From: CAZUHB01 sp964620445
GTDB taxonomy: Bacteria; Planctomycetota; B15-G4; CAYZWU01
DNA length: 64,000 nt
Assembly: GCA_964620445.1 (NCBI GenBank)
Contig: CAZUHB010000028.1
Location: 16,433 to 80,432, forward strand
Direction of reading: 5' to 3'
This document shows positions 16,210-23,688 of this stretch, in pieces. The first letter of the stretch is position 1. The number at the start of each line of letters is the position of its first letter. Below the pieces are notes generated by a model. The model was not told the DNA's origin. It saw only the letters and a program-made list of their open reading frames with translations, and did not search any database. The position numbers were made by a program, and so were the translations under genes.

Positions 16210-17709
16210 ATGAAGCGAACATGTGTCGTCTTTGCACTTCTCGTCTGTCTTTGCGCCGCGGGTCTGGCCCAGGACAGCGACAGGGTGTACAAAAAAACAA
16301 CGGCCACCGCCGCCCACCAGGCCGAGCGTGCACCGGGCTCGCTGACCACGCTCTTCGCGTGGAACAACGGCTACGCCGGTAACACCTTCGACATCACACC
16401 GGCCATCGATCTCTACAGCACCGCTCTCGATGTCAACTGGATCTCGGCGGGAGAGACGATCGACGTCGACGCTTACTACTGCGTCGGTTCCTGTGTGGGA
16501 TTCGAAAATGATCCCACCCACTGGACGCTCCTCGGAAGCAACAGCAACGTGGCAGCGGGCCCCGACCTGCCGACCAGCATCGACATATCGGGCAACAATG
16601 TCCGGTTCATCGCCGGAAACATCTACGGGATATACGTGGACGTTTCCAACTACGCGAACCTCCTCGGATTTCTCGGCTACACCAACGGATTGTACAACGT
16701 CTCGAACAGCGACCTGGCCATTGCAACGAACACGGGCGAGGCGAACCCGGCGTTCAGCTACAGCTTTTACCCCCGCGGCTGGAACGGGACGTTCCACTAC
16801 GACACGCAGGGCATGGCCTATCCGATCCTCGATATCAAGTGCAACGGCGACGATTCCGACGTGGAGATTTTCACCGGCGACAGCGCGACGGTCACCATCG
16901 ATGTCCTCGCCCGCGACTTCGCCGGCTTCCCTGTCGAGATCTGGATCGCGCTCGTCACGCCGGCCGGTAACTGGTGGTCCTATCAGCTGGGCGCCTGGTA
17001 CCCCGATCTCATCCATCCGGCGTGGAGCAGCGGGCTCACCGACTGGTCTGGCACGGTTCTCAACCTCGTTCCGCCCCTCGGCGCGTACAAGGTTTTCGTG
17101 GCTATCGACATCTATCAGAACGGGCTCGTCGACTTTCCCCTCTTCGACTACGACATGGTGAACTTCGACGTCGTCCCGCCGCCCACGAGCTACGAGTGGG
17201 ATGACGGCACGACCGAAAACCTGCTCTGCTGGGTGAGCGGCGGCGACATGGTCGGCATGCACCGCTTCGACACGATTCCGGGCGGCGAGAACATCACCGA
17301 GGTCGGAACGATCTTCGGTTCCACCACCTATCCCGGTTTCGCTCCCGGAAACGGAACGGCCACCGACTTCTACATCTGGGAGGATCCGACCTCCGACATG
17401 GATCCGATCGACTGCGTCCTGATCAACCAGGGCACCGGCGCGGTGAACAACGTGGACCAGGACATCCATGTCTGGGATCCGCTCACGGCCACGGTCACCA
17501 CGGCCGACTTCTGGATCGCCTACAACCTGCACCATGCCGGATATGAATACTGTCTGGCCATCGACGACACGACCGCCTATGTGCCGGGCAGCGCCTTCTA
17601 CGCGGGCACCAACACCCTCAACGGTTTCGATCCGACCGATCTCAGCGTCAATCAGTATCCGCCGGCCGAATCGACTTATGGATTCTGGACCGTCCGGGCC
17701 AACTACTGA
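16210..17709 (+). CDS. Secreted protein of unknown function (beta-rich)
   Basis: The 499-residue product begins with a clear signal peptide (about residues 1-20, cut after LCAAGLAQ). The mature protein is acidic, rich in Asp, Asn, Tyr, Gly and Trp, with alternating beta-strand-like segments and no Lys-rich regions, as expected for an extracellular beta-sandwich or surface protein. Eight or so cysteines may pair. A strong ribosome site (TAAGGAG) and its own strong terminator suggest a highly expressed single-gene transcript. I recognise no catalytic motif or named domain. The convergent neighbour at 17792-18973 is of the same compositional type. Confidence 0.7.
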   Translation: MKRTCVVFALLVCLCAAGLAQDSDRVYKKTTATAAHQAERAPGSLTTLFAWNNGYAGNTFDITPAIDLYSTALDVNWISAGETIDVDAYYCVGSCVGFENDPTHWTLLGSNSNVAAGPDLPTSIDISGNNVRFIAGNIYGIYVDVSNYANLLGFLGYTNGLYNVSNSDLAIATNTGEANPAFSYSFYPRGWNGTFHYDTQGMAYPILDIKCNGDDSDVEIFTGDSATVTIDVLARDFAGFPVEIWIALVTPAGNWWSYQLGAWYPDLIHPAWSSGLTDWSGTVLNLVPPLGAYKVFVAIDIYQNGLVDFPLFDYDMVNFDVVPPPTSYEWDDGTTENLLCWVSGGDMVGMHRFDTIPGGENITEVGTIFGSTTYPGFAPGNGTATDFYIWEDPTSDMDPIDCVLINQGTGAVNNVDQDIHVWDPLTATVTTADFWIAYNLHHAGYEYCLAIDDTTAYVPGSAFYAGTNTLNGFDPTDLSVNQYPPAESTYGFWTVRANY

Positions 17710-17732
17710 TCGACAGGTTCCGAACCAAGAAG

Positions 17733-17770
17733 AATCCCCCTTCCCGCGGGAAGGGGGATTTTCTTTTTTT
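17733..17770 (+). terminator. Strong intrinsic terminator
   Basis: A perfect 13-bp stem (AATCCCCCTTCCC pairing with GGGAAGGGGGATT, GC in the loop) occupies 17733-17760 and is followed by TTCTTTTTTT. It ends transcription of the secreted-protein gene 24 bp upstream. It may also serve the convergent gene, though the T-run on that side is weak (CTTCTT). Confidence 0.92.
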
Positions 17771-17791
17771 GGATCGCCCTCTCCGGTACCG

Positions 17792-18973
17792 TCATTGATT
17801 GATGACACCGGAAAGATCAACAGGAATGAGAGGGCCGGGGCTGTAATAATTCGTGATCGCGCCCTGAAAGTAATAGGTTCCTGGCGGCTTCCCCGCGAGG
17901 TACGGAGACAGAACCCGGTCGTAGACCTCGAAGTCGCCGTACGGAGTGCCCCAGAATCCGGGAATACTGGCGATCGGGTGCATTGCGAGAACGGTATGGA
18001 CTCCGGTGAGTATCTTCGTGGCACTGTACAAGGGAAAGTAAGTCGGGAAGCCGACTCCGCTGGCAACCAGGAGCCAGCAATCCTCGGGAAGAAGATTCTT
18101 CTTCAAACGAAATCGGACAGAACTCCCGGCGGCCCAGTTTCCCACGCAGTAGAGTGAGGCGTCGTTCCCCGCAAGACCGTCGGTGCCGGGAGTGTAGAAC
18201 ATCCCCCCGGCCGGATCGGAGTTGCCGTAGAGTTTGCATTGGAACGATCCCCAGGCATTCGATGGTGCCTGATAGGTATCGATGTACTTTCCGGTGGGAT
18301 AGTAGACGTCGTACGCGTTCTCCGTTCCGTTCCCAGCCACCTGCGAGTCCAGAAAAGTGAGCGATGTCGTTCCCGCAACCGGTTGGGAAACCAGATGGTA
18401 CCCGATGCCGATATGACCGTAGGCGGGATTGAGTCTCGTCGTGTCGGTCGCGTCGCTCAGCAGGAACTCGTACCCCGTTGATTCCAGGTCGACGAGAATC
18501 GTGTGATCCACCTGGCCTCCCCCGGGCCAGGCGTTGGGAAGCTCCGAAAAGAAGAACCCTGCCTCGTACACGTAGGGACGGCCGTACCCGGTCCCCCCCC
18601 AGCCGGTGCAGTTGTCATAGAAGTAGATTGCGATCGATTCGCCCCCGGGATCCATGTTTGTGGAAGAGTAGGAGAACTCGAAACCGTCCACCACCTCGCA
18701 GGGCATTCCGTTACCCTGATCCTGGAGGACGCCCCAATCGAGATAGAGGTATCCCGTTTCCATGGGCAGATAGCCGCCGATCAGTGTCGTCGTGTTGTTC
18801 CAGATAGGCGTTCCCCAGCGGCCATTGGAATCGGTCGGATTTCCAAAGGCATCGATCGAATAGGTGCGGTGTTCGTTCTTCGACGGTGCGGTCCCGCTTT
18901 CGGTCTGGCCCTGGGCAAGACAGAGCCCGGCGAGCAGGAGCAGGGCGATCGAGGTTGCGATTTTCCGTTTCAT
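17792..18973 (-). CDS. Secreted protein of unknown function
   Basis: The 393-residue product has a typical signal peptide (IATSIALLLLAGLCLAQ). The mature chain is rich in Gly, Tyr, Asn and Thr, with strand-like segments (FEFSYSSTNMDPGGES, IAIYFYDNCTGW), resembling secreted proteins of unknown role common in Planctomycete-like genomes. An AGGAGG ribosome site lies about 8 nt before the ATG at 18973. It converges on the secreted-protein gene at 16210-17709 with the terminator between them. No catalytic motif is visible. Confidence 0.7.
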   Translation of the reverse strand: MKRKIATSIALLLLAGLCLAQGQTESGTAPSKNEHRTYSIDAFGNPTDSNGRWGTPIWNNTTTLIGGYLPMETGYLYLDWGVLQDQGNGMPCEVVDGFEFSYSSTNMDPGGESIAIYFYDNCTGWGGTGYGRPYVYEAGFFFSELPNAWPGGGQVDHTILVDLESTGYEFLLSDATDTTRLNPAYGHIGIGYHLVSQPVAGTTSLTFLDSQVAGNGTENAYDVYYPTGKYIDTYQAPSNAWGSFQCKLYGNSDPAGGMFYTPGTDGLAGNDASLYCVGNWAAGSSVRFRLKKNLLPEDCWLLVASGVGFPTYFPLYSATKILTGVHTVLAMHPIASIPGFWGTPYGDFEVYDRVLSPYLAGKPPGTYYFQGAITNYYSPGPLIPVDLSGVINQ

Positions 18974-19272
18974 GACTGATACCTCCTTGATCGGTTGAGC
19001 GATGGGCGAGACAGATCACGCTGTTGATGCCGGCCGCGAACCGGGATATTCGGAGAGTCCGCTCCCCGACAGGCGCAGGCCGCCATCTACCGGAAAGAAC
19101 ATGCCTGCTTCACCTGAGAAGGCCGGCCGCCGCGCCGAAGACACCCGGTTCCGTTCCTTGCACCGATAGAAGCGCAAGGGATCCCGAACGGTGCTAGTGG
19201 TTTTTCAGATTATTTTGCGGATCGGCCTGGATCTTCAGATCGAGCGCTCGCCGAAAAGGAGTTGCCCCCCGG

Positions 19273-20649
19273 TCACGAGGAGCAAAGGATTCCGAAGGGA
19301 AGGAGCGGATCGTACTCTTCACCTTCGCCGAAGGCCGGAGTGCCTTCGCCGAGGGCCGGAGTGCCTTCGCCGAGGGCGCTCAGTCGGAGCAGCCAGATGC
19401 CGATACCGGCCGCGCCCTGCATGAGGCCGGTCTGGGCCGAGAGGAGGGAGGGCTTGACGCGGTGCTCGGCGTGAATCCACCGGTAGCCGCTCCGGTCGAC
19501 GGTCGCTCTCCTCACGATCTCGTCGGTGAGGGTTCTGGCGAAATCGAGGTAACCCGGCCGGGGCGATTCCCGGTGAAGGTCGGCGAAGAAGGCGGCCACA
19601 CCCGAGAGGCCGCAACAGAGACCGGCATTGTTCCAGAAACCGGGCGTCTCCCTGTCAGGAATGCCGCTCGTCATGACGCCGCGCGCCGCCCTGTGGACCG
19701 CGTCGAGCCATCGGCGATCGCCGGTCGCCTTCCAGAGCTTCAGAAAGAGGCGGCCCGTGCCGGCCGGCCCATGGCACCACCCGAGGTAAAAGAGCCGCTC
19801 CCCGCCCGGTTCGTGGTGGAAGACGAGACCGCGCTCATCGGCTGTCTGAAGGAGGTAGGCGCCCCCGGAAAGAGCCGCGTCCAGAAAGCGCTCCTCCCCC
19901 GTGGCCTCGTGAAGCAGGGCCAGAAAGAAGGAGACCCCCGCCGTGCCGTGGGAGAAATTCGGCATGAGCCGCTCGTATTCCGCGTCGATCCGCCACTTGA
20001 GACCGTCCCCCGCCGGAATCGCTTTCTCCACGAGGCGCCGCCCCGCGAGAGCCGCCAGATCCCCGGAAGCGCGGTGATCCATCTCGGCGGCGGCATGGAG
20101 GAGAAAAAGACCGATCCCCGCGCTGCCGCTCACCACGTCGTTCGAGGCGTTCCACTCTTTTCCGTCTCCGGCGGCGCGCGCGCTCAGGTGGAGGAGACGC
20201 ACGCAGTGCAGCGCCCCATCGTGGAGGGCCCGATCGCCCGTGGCCTCGAAACCCCTGTGGAGCACGTAGCCCATGCCGGCGATCCCCGTGAAAAGCCCCG
20301 CGTCGAACGGTTCGCTCGCCTCCGTCGGAAGCGCGGCGGCCAGCGCGCGCGCGCCCTGGAGGGCGTGTTCGAAAAACTCCCTGTTGCGCGTGCGCTCCCA
20401 CGCCTCGATGAAGAAGAGAACGACCCCGGCGTCGCCGCTGTAGAGATCGGCCGAGCCGAGACTGGATCGTTCCGGCTCGGTCGGCCAGGTCCTTCCCTCC
20501 TCGGTGTCGACAGCGACCGATCGAAGCCATCGCGCCGCACCGATCGCGGCTCGATCGTAATCATTCGGGGCGGTGGGGATGAGATAGCAGCCTGACGCGG
20601 CTGCGGCAATCAGAAGCGCGGCGACCGGTTTAGAGAGGCTGCACGGCAT
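19273..20649 (-). CDS. Lipoprotein LanC-like (lanthionine synthetase C fold) protein
   Basis: The 458-residue product has an export signal ending in AAAASGC, a lipobox, so the LanC fold is probably anchored outside the cytoplasmic membrane, which is unusual. The alpha/alpha-barrel repeats are clear: LYSGDAGVVLFF, LFTGIAGMGYVL, VSGSAGIGLFLL, FSHGTAGVSFFLALL, GWCHGPAGTG, GLCCGLSGVAAFF, MQGAAGIGIWLL. The HG of the fourth repeat corresponds to the catalytic-acid region. The zinc ligands would be Cys in WCHG and Cys-Cys in LCCG, where LanC/LANCL normally has Cys-His. The C-terminus carries a TPALGEG repeat. Its start overlaps the Rid-family gene by 20 bp. No lantibiotic precursor or dehydratase is present. 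Enzymatic activity is unknown. Confidence 0.85.
   Translation of the reverse strand: MPCSLSKPVAALLIAAAASGCYLIPTAPNDYDRAAIGAARWLRSVAVDTEEGRTWPTEPERSSLGSADLYSGDAGVVLFFIEAWERTRNREFFEHALQGARALAAALPTEASEPFDAGLFTGIAGMGYVLHRGFEATGDRALHDGALHCVRLLHLSARAAGDGKEWNASNDVVSGSAGIGLFLLHAAAEMDHRASGDLAALAGRRLVEKAIPAGDGLKWRIDAEYERLMPNFSHGTAGVSFFLALLHEATGEERFLDAALSGGAYLLQTADERGLVFHHEPGGERLFYLGWCHGPAGTGRLFLKLWKATGDRRWLDAVHRAARGVMTSGIPDRETPGFWNNAGLCCGLSGVAAFFADLHRESPRPGYLDFARTLTDEIVRRATVDRSGYRWIHAEHRVKPSLLSAQTGLMQGAAGIGIWLLRLSALGEGTPALGEGTPAFGEGEEYDPLLPFGILCSS
19322..19378. repeat. 21-bp tandem repeat, about 2.7 copies (in-frame)
   Basis: Two complete 21-bp units and a 15-bp partial contain CCTTC-GCC-GAAGG, a small hairpin, and encode TPALGEG heptapeptides close to the C-terminus of the LanC-like lipoprotein. 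Confidence 0.93.
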
Positions 20650-21760
20650 CGATCTCGATCTCGAATAGGAGGTCGTCGCGACAGATCACGTTCTGCACTG
20701 CAAGGGAAGGCAAATCATCGAGGCTGTTCTTCGAGCAGTACCGCACGAAACGGGGCGCGTCGCCTGGGTTCCTGAAATAGACGATGGCGCGCACCGTGTC
20801 GGCCCACGCCATTTTGCGCGATTCGAGTATGGCATTCACCACGTCCATGGTGCGCGCCACCTGTCCGTCCACGTCGCCAATGTACTCGGTGCGGCCGTCG
20901 GGCGCGATGCTCGCCGTGCCGGAGACGTAGAGCCGCCGCAGCCCGCCGGCTGTCAGTTCCACGGCGCGGCTGAAAGAACTGCCGTATTCGAGCGCCGGAC
21001 ACTGCTGGGGCGACGGCACCGCCTCGATCCGGACGTCCCGGCCTGCCTTGGCTCTCACGGCAAGCAGGCCGCTGGTGAGCGCGGCGCGAGCGCTGTTGCG
21101 CCCCCCCACCCCGGTGCTGGCCGGAACGATCTTCGAAAAGAGATCCCGTTCCCGAAAGAAGGTGCTGCGCGCCTCGTTGAACTCGTCGTACCACGAAAGG
21201 ATCCGGTCGTTGTAGAACCAGGTCCGGACGACATGACTGAACTCGAACCCGTTCCCCTGGAGGATCTCCTCCATCAGTTCCAGAATGTCTCGCGTCTGTT
21301 CCCCGCCGGAGACGGAGCGATCGCGAGGGATCAGACCGCCGAGACGGCAGTAGAGGGCATCGTCATCGTCGACGAGTGTTCCCACGATCCGGCCGTCGTG
21401 CCGGATCGACCGGGGACGGGCGCCGACGAGGGCCGAGACTTGAGTTCCCGCGAGGATCGGTGAAGAATCGCACCCCTCCTCCACCCAGGTCACCGGCCAC
21501 GGCGGCGGAACGGACCGATTCTCGAGATCTTTCTCCCCGGACGCACCGCGGGCTGCGCGGTCCGCGGCATCGCTGCGCGCGACACCGAAAACCGCCTGGG
21601 ACAGGACCGATGCTCCAAGACCGTCGAGCGTTTTGCTGACGCCGGCGAGCATTTCGTCGGACCCTTCGATCGATTCGGACCGGGCCGTGACGATCAATTC
21701 TTGACCTGCACTTCCAGAAACGGTGGTGGTTGAAATCAAGGGCGGCATGCACTTTTCCAT
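20630..21760 (-). CDS. Rid/YjgF-family protein related to FkbO/Hyg5 chorismatase-like proteins
   Basis: The 376-residue product has the long two-part Rid architecture seen in the FkbO/Hyg5 group rather than the short ~130-residue RidA deaminase. Characteristic segments are VVRTWFYNDRILSWYDEFNEAR, PASTGVGGRN, VPSPQQCPALEYGSSFSRAV, LYVSGTASIAPDG and the C-terminal CRDDLLFEIEIDA. FkbO/Hyg5 enzymes hydrolyse chorismate; many relatives in Planctomycetes and Verrucomicrobia are uncharacterised. The ATG at 21760 is used because GAGGGG lies 6 nt before it. It is 19 bp from the propeller-cytochrome gene and overlaps the LanC gene, so all four genes form one operon. It has no signal peptide and is presumably cytoplasmic. 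Confidence 0.8.
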   Translation of the reverse strand: MEKCMPPLISTTTVSGSAGQELIVTARSESIEGSDEMLAGVSKTLDGLGASVLSQAVFGVARSDAADRAARGASGEKDLENRSVPPPWPVTWVEEGCDSSPILAGTQVSALVGARPRSIRHDGRIVGTLVDDDDALYCRLGGLIPRDRSVSGGEQTRDILELMEEILQGNGFEFSHVVRTWFYNDRILSWYDEFNEARSTFFRERDLFSKIVPASTGVGGRNSARAALTSGLLAVRAKAGRDVRIEAVPSPQQCPALEYGSSFSRAVELTAGGLRRLYVSGTASIAPDGRTEYIGDVDGQVARTMDVVNAILESRKMAWADTVRAIVYFRNPGDAPRFVRYCSKNSLDDLPSLAVQNVICRDDLLFEIEIDAVQPL

Positions 21761-21779
21761 GTTGGTTCCCCTCGCGCGT

Positions 21780-23681
21780 CTACTGGGACAGAACGAACGC
21801 GGCGAGGTCATCGATCTCCTGCTCGGTCAGATCCTTTGTGGCTCCATGCCTATCGTCGGGATTATGGGTCGTCAAGACATCTTTTATCGCCTCGGCGCGG
21901 CCGTCGAAAAGGTAAGGCGCCGTGCGCCAGGCTTCGACGAGCGCAGGCGTGTCGAAGAGGCGGCCCTCGTCCCGCCCCGCACCGAGTCCCACGTCGTAGG
22001 AGCTCAGGTTCGTGAAGAGCTCCGTTGCGTGGCACGACGCGCAGCCGGCCTCCTCGAAGAGGACGGCGCCTCTCCTGGCGGACCCGCTCAGCGCGCCCTC
22101 CCGCAGCCAGGGGCTCGGCACGGGCGTCATCGACAGGAGATAGGCGTCGATGGCCCGGGCGTCCTCCTCGGGACGCTGTGCGAACTGGATGTGTCTGATC
22201 CCCGCGCGCACCGCGGTCTCGGCCCGTTCGCGCACGCCGGTGATCATGGCCGGCGGCGTCCGATGGGCCAGGAGCAGGCTCTTCGTGTTCTTGGCATTGC
22301 CGATCCCGTCGTTGAGCAGATCCCAGTTGAGCCCGTCGGCGCGGCCGTCGGGATGGCAGCTGGCGCAACTCTGCCACATCTGAAAGCAGAGCCGTGCGTC
22401 GTTGAAGAGGCTCTCACCGCGGCGTTCGATCGGCATCGATCCCTCGGCGCCGAGAGCGATCGACCGCGGTGTGTGCCGCATTGCGGGATCGATATCGATC
22501 ACACCCACACTGTCGCTGAAATACTCCGCGGCGAAAACCCTGCCGCCAACCACGGCCAGCCCGCGCGGGCCGTTGCCGGCCAGGCTGAGCCGGCGTCGCA
22601 GGCCGACCAGATAAGAGAGGTCGTTGGGAACGGCCGCGGCACCGGTTACGCCGGAGGATCCGCTCTTCTCGCCGGCGCTCCGTTCGAGTTTCGCGTGGAG
22701 ACGGGCCCGGTCGATCACACTCACCTCGTGCGTTCCGGCCTGGGCCACGCAAAGGAACCGGCCATCGGACGAGCACGCCACGCCCCACGGATTCGCCGCA
22801 CCGAGATCGACATCGTCGAGGAGCACCGTATTGACGAGCCCGCACTCGGCGGCATCGATGATACTCAGCGCGTTCGTGTTCATCCAACCGCGCTCGAGCT
22901 GTGTCGTGGGGAGCTGATAGCGCGCCAGGATGTGCGTGACGTAGATATGCTTGCCGTCGGGCGACGCGCAGATCCCGCGCAGACCGGTCGAGCCGTTGGG
23001 AAGCGGGATGAAGGCGGCGGTCCGATTGCGGGCCGTGTCGATCACCGTGATCCCCGCTGCCGAGTATTCCCTGTCGGCCGCCCCTCCCGGAAGGTGGTTG
23101 GCCACGAAAAGCCGGGCGCCGTCCGCTCCGAGCGCCGCCGCAATCGGTTCGCGCACCACGCTGACACGCGCTGTCTCTTCTCGCGAAGCGGCATCGATGA
23201 CGCTGACGATGTTGTCGAACCGGTTGCACACGTAGAGCGTCGAGCCGTCAGCGCTGGCTACGATCGCCGAAGGGCTGTGTCCGACGCGCCAGGTTTTCGA
23301 GAGGCGAAGATCTTTCACGTCGATCTCATGCACCGTACCCTCTGGAACGCAACCGGTCACATAGAGCCGTGTGCCGTCGGCCGAAAGGGTCATTCCTCCC
23401 GGCCTGTCGGGCAGAGCGACGGAGCGTGTCTTTTCGAGGGTTTGCAGATCGATCACCGCAATCCGTTCAGCCGCGGTCTCGGCCACGTAGAGGAGCCGGC
23501 GGTCAACTCCGACGGCCAGGGATGCCGGCCCGCCGTAGCAGGCACTGTCGGTCTCGGGCCCGCCAACCCGGGCGGAAAGCTCCGACAGGATCAAGCAGAG
23601 AATTATCGCGCCCGCCAGCCCGAGGCACCCCATCCTTGCGACACAGATCGTGAATTTCCTATTCGCTTTTCGCACGCACAT
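21780..23681 (-). CDS. Secreted YVTN beta-propeller protein with C-terminal diheme cytochrome c (MauG-like) part
   Basis: The 633-residue product starts with a signal/anchor (CLGLAGAIILCLILSELSA). About 40-430 is a seven-bladed YncE/YVTN-type propeller (LLYVAETAAERIAVIDLQ, TRLYVTGCVPEG, STLYVCNRFDNIVSVIDA, FLCVAQAGTHEVSVIDR). The C-terminal 200 residues carry two CxxCH heme c sites, SCASCHPDG and GCASCHATE, in the diheme-peroxidase/MauG-like arrangement, ending in DDLAAFVLSQ. It is expected in the periplasm as an electron-transfer or oxidase component. The ATG at 23681 lies 7 bp after the stop of the HzsA-like gene and has a GGGAGAG ribosome site. The substrate is unknown. Confidence 0.85.
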   Translation of the reverse strand: MCVRKANRKFTICVARMGCLGLAGAIILCLILSELSARVGGPETDSACYGGPASLAVGVDRRLLYVAETAAERIAVIDLQTLEKTRSVALPDRPGGMTLSADGTRLYVTGCVPEGTVHEIDVKDLRLSKTWRVGHSPSAIVASADGSTLYVCNRFDNIVSVIDAASREETARVSVVREPIAAALGADGARLFVANHLPGGAADREYSAAGITVIDTARNRTAAFIPLPNGSTGLRGICASPDGKHIYVTHILARYQLPTTQLERGWMNTNALSIIDAAECGLVNTVLLDDVDLGAANPWGVACSSDGRFLCVAQAGTHEVSVIDRARLHAKLERSAGEKSGSSGVTGAAAVPNDLSYLVGLRRRLSLAGNGPRGLAVVGGRVFAAEYFSDSVGVIDIDPAMRHTPRSIALGAEGSMPIERRGESLFNDARLCFQMWQSCASCHPDGRADGLNWDLLNDGIGNAKNTKSLLLAHRTPPAMITGVRERAETAVRAGIRHIQFAQRPEEDARAIDAYLLSMTPVPSPWLREGALSGSARRGAVLFEEAGCASCHATELFTNLSSYDVGLGAGRDEGRLFDTPALVEAWRTAPYLFDGRAEAIKDVLTTHNPDDRHGATKDLTEQEIDDLAAFVLSQ

Positions 23682-23688
23682 TGTGAAC

